From Azospirillum brasilense (GTDB lineage Bacteria; Pseudomonadota; Alphaproteobacteria; Azospirillales; Azospirillaceae), in assembly GCF_001315015.1 (NCBI RefSeq), contig NZ_CP012915.1, forward strand, positions 1,288,501-1,352,500: a DNA stretch of 64,000 bases. The letters are read 5' to 3'. Positions 54,913-63,935 of this stretch are shown here, in pieces. A program made the position numbers and the translations under genes. The notes below the pieces were generated by a model. The model was not told the origin of the DNA. It worked only from the letters and a program-made list of their open reading frames with translations, and did not search any database. The number at the start of each line of letters is the position of its first letter. Positions within the stretch are counted from its first letter, which is position 1.

Positions 54913-55125
54913 ATGGCTGGGTACGACAACGCCAACGGCCCCGCGGGGCTGGTCATCCGCCTGATCGACACCGCGGTGAAGGCCCTGAACGAGATGTCCG
55001 ACGCCGCGGGCGAGATCGCGCCGGACGTCGGTAACCTGACGGACACGCTGGTCGCCGCCCAGCGCATCGCCGACCGCGCGTCGCAGGATCTGCAACGCCT
55101 GTCCCAGAAAGTGGTCGCCCAGTAA
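54913..55125 (+). CDS. Small helical protein of unknown function
   Basis: This 70-residue protein reads MAGYDNANGPAGLVIRLIDT and continues as an amphipathic helix pair with ALNEMSDAAGEIAPDVGNLT and IADRASQDLQRLSQ, ending KVVAQ. It has no signal peptide or cysteine. GGAG lies 8 nt before the ATG, supporting translation. I do not recognise a family. It is followed by a convergent stem-loop terminator shared with dctP-2. Confidence 0.65.
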   Translation: MAGYDNANGPAGLVIRLIDTAVKALNEMSDAAGEIAPDVGNLTDTLVAAQRIADRASQDLQRLSQKVVAQ

Positions 55126-55134
55126 CGGCCGAAG

Positions 55135-55162
55135 CGGTGCGGCGCTGAAACGCGCCGCACCG
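55135..55162. terminator. Stem-loop between the small gene and orphan dctP
   Basis: CGGTGCGGCGC (55135-55145) pairs perfectly with GCGCCGCACCG (55152-55162) around a 6-nt TGAAAC loop. It lies between convergent stops. No clear T-run follows on either side, so it may be a weak terminator or an mRNA 3'-end stabiliser. Confidence 0.6.
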
Positions 55163-55170
55163 GTCTCTCA

Positions 55171-56286
<1,116 letters not shown>

Positions 56287-56360
56287 TCAGGAACGAACCT
56301 ATCAGCGTCCTCCGAACCCCCGCAAAAGGTTAGCCGTGCAATGGGCGAATAGCTTCCCCG

Positions 56361-56374
56361 ACGAAATATTTCGT
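56361..56374. promoter_or_regulatory. AT-rich palindrome upstream of the orphan dctP
   Basis: ACGAAATATTTCGT is a perfect 14-bp palindrome about 100 bp upstream of the dctP-2 start, within a locally AT-rich stretch. It has the look of a dimeric repressor site. The regulator is unknown, and no similar palindrome was found upstream of the other dctP. Confidence 0.45.
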
Positions 56375-56403
56375 GACAAACGGTTCGCGGTTGAAACCAA
56401 CGG

Positions 56404-57543
56404 TCACGACACCGCCAATCGGTGGTCCCGGAAGCGCCCATAGGTGTAATGGGCGGCGCAGCCCCCCTCCGCCGACACCATGCAGGAGCCCATCGGATTC
56501 TCCGGCGTGCAGACGGTGCCGAACAGCCTGCAATCGCTGGGTCTCTTCACCCCGCGGAGAATATCACCGCATTCGCAGCCCTTGTGATCGGGCACCGCGC
56601 GCCCCAGCACGGCAAAGCGCCGCTCCGCGTCGAAGGCGGCGAACGCCTCCTTCAACCGCAGGCCGCTGTCGGGAAGCGCGCCGAGGCCCCGCCATTCGAA
56701 GCTGGGGCGCACGTCGAAAGTGTCGGCGACGAGCCGCTGGGCCTTCCGGTTGCCCTCCGGGGTCACCGCGCGGGTGAACTGGTTCTCCACCGCGGCCCGC
56801 CCCTCGTTCGCCTGCCGGATCAGCATCAGGATGGCCTGGAGCACGTCCAGCGGCTCGAACCCGGCGATCACCACCGGCTTGCGATAGGTCTCCGCCACGA
56901 ACTCGTAGGGACGGCTGCCGATGACCACGGAGACGTGGGCCGGCCCGACGATGCCGTCGAGCGGCAACGTGCCGAGGTTCCGCACCTCAGGGCTGTCCAT
57001 GATGCCCCGGATGGCCGCGGGGGTCAGGACGTGGTTGCAGAAGACGCTGAAATTCCTCAGGCCCCTGGCCTGCGCCGCATGGACGGCCACCGCGGTCGGC
57101 GGCGTGGTCGTCTCGAAACCGATGGCGAGGAAGACGACCTCGCGGTCCGGGTTGTCCTCGGCGATGCGCAGGGCGTCCATGGTGGACAGGACCATGCGCA
57201 CATCCGCCCCCTCGGCCTTCGCCTTCAGCAGGCTGACCCGTCCCGATCCCGGCACGCGCAGCACATCGCCATAGGTGCACAGGATCACGCCGGGCTGGCG
57301 CGCAATGGCGATGGCGTCGTCGATCCGCCCGACTGGCAAGACGCAGACCGGACAGCCCGGCCCGTGGATCATCCGCACATTGTCCGGCAGCAGATCGGGG
57401 ATGCCGTAGCGGGACACCGCGTGCGTGTGGCCGCCGCAGAATTCCATCAGGTGATAGGGCCGCCCGGTTGCCGCTTCCCGCGCGATGGCGGCGGCGATGC
57501 CGCGGGCCAGCGCCGCGTCCCGGAATTCATCGACGTACTTCAT
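56404..57543 (-). CDS. hypD: HypD-type hydrogenase maturation protein
   Basis: HypD carries a [4Fe-4S] cluster and, with HypC, assembles the Fe(CN)2CO unit of NiFe hydrogenases. The 379-residue protein has EFCGGHTHAV, GPGCPVCVLPVGRID, IGFETTTPPTA and the C-terminal cluster region (CECGDILRGVKRPSDC, FGTVCTPENPMGSCMVS). The key cysteines are present, so it looks functional. The ATG at 57543 was chosen over 57576. No hypA, B, C, E or F or hydrogenase gene is adjacent, which is unusual since hypD normally sits in a hyp operon. Confidence 0.93.
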   Translation of the reverse strand: MKYVDEFRDAALARGIAAAIAREAATGRPYHLMEFCGGHTHAVSRYGIPDLLPDNVRMIHGPGCPVCVLPVGRIDDAIAIARQPGVILCTYGDVLRVPGSGRVSLLKAKAEGADVRMVLSTMDALRIAEDNPDREVVFLAIGFETTTPPTAVAVHAAQARGLRNFSVFCNHVLTPAAIRGIMDSPEVRNLGTLPLDGIVGPAHVSVVIGSRPYEFVAETYRKPVVIAGFEPLDVLQAILMLIRQANEGRAAVENQFTRAVTPEGNRKAQRLVADTFDVRPSFEWRGLGALPDSGLRLKEAFAAFDAERRFAVLGRAVPDHKGCECGDILRGVKRPSDCRLFGTVCTPENPMGSCMVSAEGGCAAHYTYGRFRDHRLAVS

Positions 57544-57665
57544 CGCTCCCGCCCCTTCGGCCTGCCATACCGGCATTTGGACGGCGTCGGGAAGCGCTGG
57601 CGTTGATGCGGATCAAGAATGGGGCGCGGCGCGGCGGCATCATGCTTGCCGCGCCGCGAACCCTC

Positions 57666-58307
57666 TTACTTGGAGGCGCCCATCATGGGCAGCGACAGCT
57701 CCGGCCCCCGCCCCGAATCCTCGATGGCGATGGCCGAGGAGCCGGGGGAGCCCAGCGCCACGCTGACCGGACGCCCATTGTTATGGTTCTTCCACATCTC
57801 GTAAAGCGCCAGCGCCGCGTAGATCTTGGCCTCCCGGCTGGTGTTGTAGAGCCATTCCTGGGTCGGGATGACGCGCAGCGCGCCGTTGCCCGACTGTTCC
57901 ACCTTCTCCGCGAAGCGGTAGCCGAGCTGGTTGTTGATGCCGGCCAGCAGCCCGTCGAAGCCCGAGGAGATCCGCCCGAACCCGGCGTCCGACGCCGCGG
58001 ACGACGCGCCGCCAAGCGTGCTGGGGGTCTGCCGCTTCACGAGGTCGCCGAACACCCAGCCCTCCTCGCCGGTGCGCATGGAACGCACGCCGATCCAGTT
58101 GCCCTCCTGCTTCAACTCGATCACCTCGTCGCCGCGGGTGACGGTGGAGCGGACCGAGGCGTTGTCGGACGGGGCGGCGCGCAAGTTGACCTTCTCGCCG
58201 GTCACCGTGTGGATGTCGCCGGGGGCCGCCGCCGCGGGCAGAGCCAGCGCCGCCGCCACGCCGAAGCCGGCCAGGGTTCCGAGGAAAGTCTTCGTCATCC
58301 GAGACAT
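57666..58307 (-). CDS. Secreted SH3-domain protein
   Basis: This 213-residue protein has a signal peptide (about 1-30, ending AAA-APGDI). One bacterial SH3 domain (SH3_3) lies at about 32-90, with VNLRAAPSDNASVRSTVTRGDEV and EGNWIGVRSMRTGEEGWVFGDLV. The remaining 120 residues form an unrecognised C-terminal region with Ser/Gly-rich stretches. Periplasmic SH3 domains often bind peptidoglycan or partner proteins; the function is unknown. Start choice among three near ATGs (58313, 58307, 58298) is uncertain. Confidence 0.8.
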   Translation of the reverse strand: MSRMTKTFLGTLAGFGVAAALALPAAAAPGDIHTVTGEKVNLRAAPSDNASVRSTVTRGDEVIELKQEGNWIGVRSMRTGEEGWVFGDLVKRQTPSTLGGASSAASDAGFGRISSGFDGLLAGINNQLGYRFAEKVEQSGNGALRVIPTQEWLYNTSREAKIYAALALYEMWKNHNNGRPVSVALGSPGSSAIAIEDSGRGPELSLPMMGASK

Positions 58308-58403
58308 GTGCATTCTCCCGCAGAACGCGCGCATCGCGCGCCGTTTCCCCTACAACAGGCAAAGGCGGGGTATGCTCCATGGACAGAGGACGGGCGGGCG
58401 GAA

Positions 58404-60347
58404 CTACTCGAAAGACACACGCAGGGGACTGTCGCCGGCGGGCCAGACGCCACGGTCCACGGCGCGGGCGCCTTCGAAGACCAGCCAGCTCTGCCGCCCG
58501 TAATGGGGCAATGGGCGCAGCAGCGCCTGGAGCGCCGCCGCGTCGTCCGCGGCCACCGCCAGCAGCGGGCGGCCCTGCGGCGTTCTTGCGGTCCACACCC
58601 GCGCCGTGCCGCGCCCCTTCAGGCTGTCCGGCAGCGGCGGCAGGCCGAGCCGGGCCAGCAGCCGCTCGACCTCCCCTGCCGTCCCGATCACGGCGAGCGG
58701 AGCGGCGGGATCGGAACGCTCAGCGGCGGCAATGCGCGGTTTGCCATCGGCCAGCCGCTCGGCCAGCGCGCGCGCGGATTCGGCGGCCGGGCCGTCAGCG
58801 GTGGCGATGACCGTGGTGGCCGCGTGGTCCAGCGTCACGTCGCGCAGGGTCGGCGGCGCTTCCCCCGGCGCCAGACGGCGGAACAGGCCGAAGCCGGGAT
58901 CGACCGCCAGCGCCCGCGGCGCGGCGGCGGTCCGGATCGTCACCGTCGTTTCTCGCCCGTCGAGGCGGATGGCGTGGCGTTCCATCCCCGCCGCGGTCTG
59001 CACCTCCACCGGCACGGTCAGGCCATAGGCCGGCTCGCCCTGGCGCACAGTCAGCGCCACACCGTCGCCATCCCCCTTCGCTCCCGCCAGTTCCAGCGTC
59101 GGCGCCCCTACGCGGGTCAGCCATTGTTTGAAGAACGGCCCAAGGTCCCGCCCCGACGACGCCGCGAAGGCGCGGCGCAGGTCGTCCCACCCCGCGTCCT
59201 GGAATCGCTTCTCCTCCCAGAAGCGGCGGATGCCCGCGTCGAAGGCCTCCTCCCCGATTTCGGCGCGCAGCATGTGGAACAGCATCGCCGCCTTGCCGTA
59301 GCCGACGATCTGGGCGGCGTCGTGGACCTTGGCGCGGAAATCGGTCAGGGCGGAATCGCGCTCCGCCGGAAGGGCGGCGTAGTCGCGCAGCCAGTCCAGC
59401 CGCATGGCCCGCGCCGCGTCCTCCCCGCGCACCTCCGCCGCCGCATAGTCGGCCATGAAGGTGGTCAGCCCCTCCGACCAGTTGCCGGGCCAGACGTCGC
59501 CGTCGCCGACGCGCACCCCGTTGCCCCACCAGTTGTGCAGGATCTCATGGGGCAGCGACTGGGCGCGGATGAACGGCAGTGGCATCACCTGACGCCCAAT
59601 GTAGGTCAGGCCGGGAAAGCCCAGACCGACCGGCAGCGGCGCCGACAGGATAGCGAAGCCGGCGAAGGGATAGGCGCCGATCCGCGCCGCCTGCGCATCG
59701 ATGGTCCGGGCGCTGAGGTCCAGATACTCCTCGACCAGCGGGGCCTGCTCCGGATGGAAGTAGGTGCGCAGGCGCACATCATTGTGCACCCGCTCCGTCA
59801 CCTGCCACGCCCCGGCAAAGAGCGACGGCTCCTCGACGCTGCGATCCTCGGCGAAGGTCGCAGCGTAGCCCACGCCGTCGCGAGTCTCCTCGACCAGACG
59901 GCCCGTCGCCACCGCCACGAAGGGCGCCGGCCCCCGGACCGACAGGCGCCAGGAGGGCGGGGACTCCGCATTCTCGGGGGTTGGAATCCAGCCGGTGCCG
60001 GCGGGCAGATAGGCGCCCTCCGCCCCCCCGCCGCCGCCGCGCGACTCCGGCGTCAGGGGCGGCAGCGTCCCCGCGTAGCGCAGGCGAAGCTCGCCGCCGC
60101 CCTCCGGCACGGTGACCGGCAGGGCGTTGCCGCGCACCGCGACCGGCTGGCCGTCGAGCCGCGCTTCCCCCACCGTCAACCCCGGCGCCAGCAGCAGCCG
60201 GTGCGTCCCGGCGGGCAAACGCAGCCGGTCCTCGACCTCAAGCCGCCGCGCGGCGGGGTCCAGCGTGACGGTCAGGTCATGGTGCAGGCCGGCGGCCCAG
60301 CCGGGCGCGGCGGCGAGGATGCCCAGAAGGGCGAGGAGGATGCGCAT
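58404..60347 (-). CDS. M1-family zinc metallopeptidase, secreted
   Basis: This 647-residue protein has a signal peptide (about 1-18) and the M1 gluzincin motif HEILH at 267-271 (catalytic E268) with a downstream zinc Glu in NWSEGLTTFMADY. The exopeptidase GxMEN motif is replaced by GLGFPGLTYIG, so substrate specificity may differ from classic aminopeptidases. A C-terminal region at about 500-647 has a Ser/Ala-rich domain with unclear fold. It probably degrades peptides in the periplasm. Confidence 0.88.
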   Translation of the reverse strand: MRILLALLGILAAAPGWAAGLHHDLTVTLDPAARRLEVEDRLRLPAGTHRLLLAPGLTVGEARLDGQPVAVRGNALPVTVPEGGGELRLRYAGTLPPLTPESRGGGGGAEGAYLPAGTGWIPTPENAESPPSWRLSVRGPAPFVAVATGRLVEETRDGVGYAATFAEDRSVEEPSLFAGAWQVTERVHNDVRLRTYFHPEQAPLVEEYLDLSARTIDAQAARIGAYPFAGFAILSAPLPVGLGFPGLTYIGRQVMPLPFIRAQSLPHEILHNWWGNGVRVGDGDVWPGNWSEGLTTFMADYAAAEVRGEDAARAMRLDWLRDYAALPAERDSALTDFRAKVHDAAQIVGYGKAAMLFHMLRAEIGEEAFDAGIRRFWEEKRFQDAGWDDLRRAFAASSGRDLGPFFKQWLTRVGAPTLELAGAKGDGDGVALTVRQGEPAYGLTVPVEVQTAAGMERHAIRLDGRETTVTIRTAAAPRALAVDPGFGLFRRLAPGEAPPTLRDVTLDHAATTVIATADGPAAESARALAERLADGKPRIAAAERSDPAAPLAVIGTAGEVERLLARLGLPPLPDSLKGRGTARVWTARTPQGRPLLAVAADDAAALQALLRPLPHYGRQSWLVFEGARAVDRGVWPAGDSPLRVSFE

Positions 60348-60402
60348 GGCCCAGCAATATAAGGCTTGGGCTGCGCCGCGCCAGCACTTGCCCCCACCCG
60401 CA

Positions 60403-61041
60403 TCACCCCATCCGCGTGCGCACCGCGGTCAGCAGGCTGCACAGCCCGCGGTCGTGGATGCCGATGGCCTCCAGATGCGCGACCGTGTTGGCGAGATAGT
60501 CCAGGTTCGGGCCGCGCTCGCCGCGGCAGCAGGCGATGCGCTCGGCCATCGCGGTCTCGTCCATGCAGCCGCAATATTGCCGGTGGCGACGGTCCACCAC
60601 GAAGGTGCAGGCGGTGACCGGCGCCCCGCCGTCGCGCGGGCGCACCGGCAGCAGCTTCGGCCGGTAGACGCGGTTCAGCATCTCCCGGTCCCACAGATAG
60701 TCCAGAGTCTCCGGCACCCGCTCCGCCGCCACCCGGAAGACGATGCCCCGGCAGGAGCCGCCGCGGTCCAGCCCGAGCACCAGACCGGGCCGCTCGGGCG
60801 TGCCGCGGTAACGGTGGGAGGACACGCAGAAACGGCGGTGATAGCCGCCCAACACCGCCGGATGGCGTTCCAGAAAGGGGAATTCCGGGTTCCACATCAG
60901 CGAGCCGTAGGCGAAGACCCAGAGGTCGGCGCCGGGCGTCACGACGATGTCGGCGGACCAGGAAGAGGCGGATGGTGCCGGACGCTGCGTCGGTGCGGTG
61001 ACCGGAAGCTCGGCAACAGGCGATTGCGTATCGAGCAGCAT
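60403..61041 (-). CDS. Gamma-glutamylcyclotransferase, ChaC type
   Basis: This 212-residue cytoplasmic protein has the glycine-rich loop of the family, VFAYGSLMWNPEF (about 42-54). HRYRGTPERPGLVLGLDRGG follows, with a Glu in the predicted catalytic region. ChaC enzymes cleave glutathione to 5-oxoproline and Cys-Gly, contributing to glutathione turnover. The 40-residue N-terminal extension is variable; the ATG could be internal. It is divergent from the DUF2125 gene. Confidence 0.9.
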   Translation of the reverse strand: MLLDTQSPVAELPVTAPTQRPAPSASSWSADIVVTPGADLWVFAYGSLMWNPEFPFLERHPAVLGGYHRRFCVSSHRYRGTPERPGLVLGLDRGGSCRGIVFRVAAERVPETLDYLWDREMLNRVYRPKLLPVRPRDGGAPVTACTFVVDRRHRQYCGCMDETAMAERIACCRGERGPNLDYLANTVAHLEAIGIHDRGLCSLLTAVRTRMG

Positions 61042-61140
61042 GACCCTTAAGTAATGCAGCGTGCGCCGACTGGCGGCGACACGGTGAATGCTAGCACGGC
61101 CCCTGGCCGCCCGCTATAAGGTGGGTGCCACAAAACGGAA

Positions 61141-62163
61141 ATGCCACAGATGCGCGTTCGGAAGATCTTGGGCTTCGCCGTTCTCGCCCTGGCCCTGCTG
61201 GCCGGCGCCTATTCGGTGTGGTGGTGGCAGGCCGCCTCGGCGGTGGAGCGCGGGGTGCTCGCCTGGATGGACGAGCAGCGGGCGGCGGGCGCCGTGGTGG
61301 CCCATGGTGGGCTGAGCGTCGGCGGCTATCCTTTCACCATCCGTGCCGCGCTGGAGGCACCGCACCTCGCCACCCGCGATGCGGAATGGCGGGGCGCCCG
61401 TCTGGTGGCGGAAGCGCCGCCCTGGAACCACACGCGCATCGCCCTGTCGCTGCCCGGCGAGCAGAGGGTAACGGTGGTGCAGGCGAACCAGCCGCCCTTC
61501 ACGCTGGTCGCCCGCGACGGCGGCCGGGGGCATGTCGGCCTCACCCTGACCGGCCAGCCGGTCGAGGCGCAACTGGCCTTCACCAACCTCGTGGCGCAGC
61601 CCGAAGCCTTGCCCGTTCCCATTGCCGCCCTGGACCTGACCGCCAGCCAGCCGGCCGCGCCGCCGGCCAGCCACAGCGACACCGGCCTGTCGGTCACGCT
61701 GGACGCGCGCGGCGCCACCCTGCCCGACGGCGCGCCGGATTCGCTGGGCCGCGAGGTGCAGCGGCTCCTGCTGACCGCGCGCATCCTCGGCCAGCCGCCG
61801 AAGCCGGAACCGGTCAGCCTGTCGGCCTGGAGCCGCGATGGCGGCACGCTCCAGCTCGACGGATTGAATGTGGATTGGGGACCGCTGAAGCTCGCGATGA
61901 ACGGCACGCTGGCGCTGGATGCCGCCTTGCAGCCGCAGGCCGCGCTGACCGCGGAGGTGCGCGGGTATCAGGCGGTGTTGGACGCGCTCCAGGGGATGTT
62001 CCGGCCCAAGGAACTGGCGATGGCCCGCACCATGCTGGGACTGCTGGCCCGTCCCTCCGGGCCGAACGGCGAGCCGGTCCTGACTGCTCCGGTCACCGTG
62101 CAGAACCGCGGGCTGTTCCTGGGGCCGCTGAAGGTCGCGGCGCTGCCGGCGGTGGTCTGGTAG
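61141..62163 (+). CDS. DUF2125 family periplasmic or membrane-anchored protein
   Basis: This 340-residue protein has a transmembrane or signal segment at about 9-29 and a large beta-rich domain of the DUF2125 family, with SVGGYPFTIRAALEAPHLA and PPWNHTRIALSLPGEQRV. The function is unknown. Alphaproteobacterial members are often near envelope or tRNA-modification genes. An ATG at 61150 is an alternative start. A 98-bp nested inverted repeat follows directly after the stop. Confidence 0.82.
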   Translation: MPQMRVRKILGFAVLALALLAGAYSVWWWQAASAVERGVLAWMDEQRAAGAVVAHGGLSVGGYPFTIRAALEAPHLATRDAEWRGARLVAEAPPWNHTRIALSLPGEQRVTVVQANQPPFTLVARDGGRGHVGLTLTGQPVEAQLAFTNLVAQPEALPVPIAALDLTASQPAAPPASHSDTGLSVTLDARGATLPDGAPDSLGREVQRLLLTARILGQPPKPEPVSLSAWSRDGGTLQLDGLNVDWGPLKLAMNGTLALDAALQPQAALTAEVRGYQAVLDALQGMFRPKELAMARTMLGLLARPSGPNGEPVLTAPVTVQNRGLFLGPLKVAALPAVVW

Positions 62164-62168
62164 GGCGA

Positions 62169-62266
62169 CGTCTTGCCCCCACCCCGGCCCTCCCCCGCTT
62201 CGCAGGGGAGGGAGATTGGTCCCCTCCCCTGCGTTAGCGGGGGAGGGTTAGGGAGGGGGCAAGACG
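62169..62266. repeat. 98-bp nested inverted repeat between convergent genes
   Basis: The outer arms, CGTCTTG plus a C-rich 25-mer on the left and its near complement ending CAAGACG on the right, match with about four mismatches. Inside, CGCAGGGGAGGG (62201-62212) pairs perfectly with CCCTCCCCTGCG (62222-62233) around 9 nt. Left and right halves are almost purely C-rich and G-rich, respectively. It lies between the convergent DUF2125 and M16 peptidase genes and could act as a bidirectional terminator or be a repetitive extragenic palindrome. Confidence 0.85.
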
Positions 62267-62282
62267 CAGCTACACCACACCC

Positions 62283-63542
62283 TCACGCCGCCTTCAGCAT
62301 CCCCTGCATGTCCTCGTAGGACGGCAGATGGTCCAGCTTGCCGACCGCCGACACCGCCATCGGGCCGGCGAACACACGGTTGGCCGCCGCCGCTACAGCC
62401 TCCGGCGTCACGGCGTCGATGCGCTCGAAGATCTGCTCGATGGTCCGCACCTCGCCGGTGCGCAGCAGGGTGCGGGCGAAGCGGTCGGCGCGGCGCATCG
62501 TCGATTCCAGCGACTTGCCGACCGAGAAGCGCATCTGCTCCTTCGACCGTTCCAGCTCCACCGCGGTCACGCCGTCGCGGGCCTTGCGCAGCTCCTCGAA
62601 GAAGACCGGCACCAGTTCCGCCACCTCCTCCGGCCCGGTGCCGGCGTAGAAGCTGAGCGCACCGCCGTCCGCATACTGGATGGGGGCCGCGTAGACCGAA
62701 TAGACGAGCCCGCGCTTCTCGCGGATCTCCTGGAACAGGCGCGAGGTCATGCCGCCCCCCAGGATGTTGGCGAGGTGGCGCAGCGCGTAGCTCGCCGAAT
62801 CCTCGGTGCCGACGCCGGGGAAGGCCGCCATGAAATGCACCTGCTCGGCGTCGCGCTTGAGCAGCGCCGCACCGCCCTTGTTGACGACCGTCTCGTGGAA
62901 GGGATCGTCCTTGGCGGTCAGATGGCCGAACAGCGATTCCGCCCGGCGCACCACGGTGCCGTGATCGACGTTGCCGGACACCACATAGACCATGCGGCGC
63001 GGGTCGTAATGGGACACATAGTCGAACAGATGGTCCCGCCCGAAGCCCGCGACGTTCTCCTTCGGGCCGAGGATCGGGCGGCCGAGCGCCTGCCCGTCGA
63101 AGGCGGTGCGGCGCAGCGCCTCGTAGACCACGTCCTCCGGCTCGTCGGCGTAGCGGCCGATCTCCTGGATGACCACGCCACGCTCCTTCTCCACCTCCTC
63201 TTCCGGGAAGACGGAGTTGAGGACGATGTCGCCGATGATCTCGCAGGAGACGTCGACGTGCTTGGCCGCCATCTGCGTGTAATAGGCGGTGACGTCGTAG
63301 TCCGTGTAGGCGTTGAACTCGCCGCCGCGGTTCTCGATCTCCAGCGCGATGCCCAGCGCGTCGCGGCTTTCCGTTCCCTTGAAGATCATGTGCTCCAGGA
63401 AATGGGCGATGCCGTTCACCGCCGGCCGTTCGTTGCGCGCCCCGACGCCGACCCAGACGCCGCTGGTCACCGTGCCGAGATGCGGCAGGTGGTCCGTCAG
63501 CACGCGGAATCCGTTGGCGAGGGTGGTCAGTTGGATCGTCAC
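62283..63542 (-). CDS. M16-family zinc peptidase (processing-peptidase type)
   Basis: This 419-residue protein has the inverted zinc motif H47-F-L-E50-H51 (HFLEHMIF) and a downstream zinc Glu in the EEEVEKERGVVIQEI helix. The C-terminal half (about 185-410) is the paired non-catalytic homologous domain, with YAAPIQYADGGALSFYAGTG. The layout matches the mitochondrial processing peptidase beta-like bacterial PqqL/YmxG family. The GTG at 63542 is preceded by AGGAG 8 nt upstream. Substrates are unknown. Confidence 0.92.
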   Translation of the reverse strand: MTIQLTTLANGFRVLTDHLPHLGTVTSGVWVGVGARNERPAVNGIAHFLEHMIFKGTESRDALGIALEIENRGGEFNAYTDYDVTAYYTQMAAKHVDVSCEIIGDIVLNSVFPEEEVEKERGVVIQEIGRYADEPEDVVYEALRRTAFDGQALGRPILGPKENVAGFGRDHLFDYVSHYDPRRMVYVVSGNVDHGTVVRRAESLFGHLTAKDDPFHETVVNKGGAALLKRDAEQVHFMAAFPGVGTEDSASYALRHLANILGGGMTSRLFQEIREKRGLVYSVYAAPIQYADGGALSFYAGTGPEEVAELVPVFFEELRKARDGVTAVELERSKEQMRFSVGKSLESTMRRADRFARTLLRTGEVRTIEQIFERIDAVTPEAVAAAANRVFAGPMAVSAVGKLDHLPSYEDMQGMLKAA

Positions 63543-63654
63543 ACAGGGTCTCCTGGTAGGGCACGGGATCGCCCGGAACATCGGGGGCGTTGCATTGACG
63601 TGGGGCGCCGTCCGCGCAGGAACAACGCTCCGCGGTTTGGGGTCAAGTGCGCCG

Positions 63655-63822
63655 TCAACCGCGCGGCGGCGTCAAGGCGGCGCTGAGGGCGCGGCGGTTG
63701 CGGTGCGCGCGCATCAGCAGCGGCGCCGGAACGTTGCCCGGCACTTGCAGGCGTCCGCCCGGCAGCAACCGGACGCCGTGCCGTTCCAGTTCGTTCAACA
63801 GCTCCGCCATAGACCGACGCAT
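63655..63822 (-). CDS. 55-residue microprotein with TubC-type docking-domain pattern
   Basis: This ORF is short but supported by GGAGGAA 5 nt before its ATG. The protein reads MRRSMAELLNELERHGVRLL and then PGGRLQVPGNVPAPLLMRAH, finishing RNRRALSAALTPPRG. The pattern LLxxLxxxGVxL, GxLxVxxP, LL, then a basic helix with L-S-A-A-L resembles the TubC N-terminal docking domain found on NRPS/PKS proteins and in stand-alone alphaproteobacterial ORFs. Assignment by eye is tentative. Its upstream region has two strong inverted repeats. No NRPS or PKS gene is visible nearby. Confidence 0.6.
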   Translation of the reverse strand: MRRSMAELLNELERHGVRLLPGGRLQVPGNVPAPLLMRAHRNRRALSAALTPPRG

Positions 63823-63834
63823 GGCTTCCTCCAG

Positions 63835-63856
63835 CGAGCAGATTTTTTACTGCTCG
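63835..63856. promoter_or_regulatory. Inverted repeat upstream of the microprotein
   Basis: CGAGCAG (63835-63841) and CTGCTCG (63850-63856) flank an 8-nt ATTTTTTA loop, 13 bp before the microprotein ATG on the minus strand. It could be an operator or a leader hairpin close to the ribosome-binding site. Confidence 0.45.
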
Positions 63857-63889
63857 CATCATGGCGGAGAAATTCAATAGGATCGATAT

Positions 63890-63920
63890 GGCTTATCCTA
63901 TCTCAACGATAGGATGAGCC
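63890..63920. promoter_or_regulatory. 13-bp imperfect inverted repeat in the microprotein upstream region
   Basis: GGCTTATCCTATC (63890-63902) pairs with GATAGGATGAGCC (63908-63920) with one mismatch around TCAAC. A further AGGAT element lies at about 63879-63883. Repeated TAGGAT/ATCCTA elements suggest a regulator site in this AT-rich gap. It might instead terminate the gene at the right edge. Confidence 0.5.
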
Positions 63921-63935
63921 TATTCATCACGCCGC

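Noticed and set aside
56404..57543. Hydrogenase gene cluster
   Set aside because: Only hypD is present; neighbours are unrelated, so no cluster is claimed.
57468..60362. 964-codon plus-strand ORF across hypD, SH3 and M1 peptidase genes
   Set aside because: It crosses three well-supported minus-strand genes and their intergenic gaps, which no real gene would do here.
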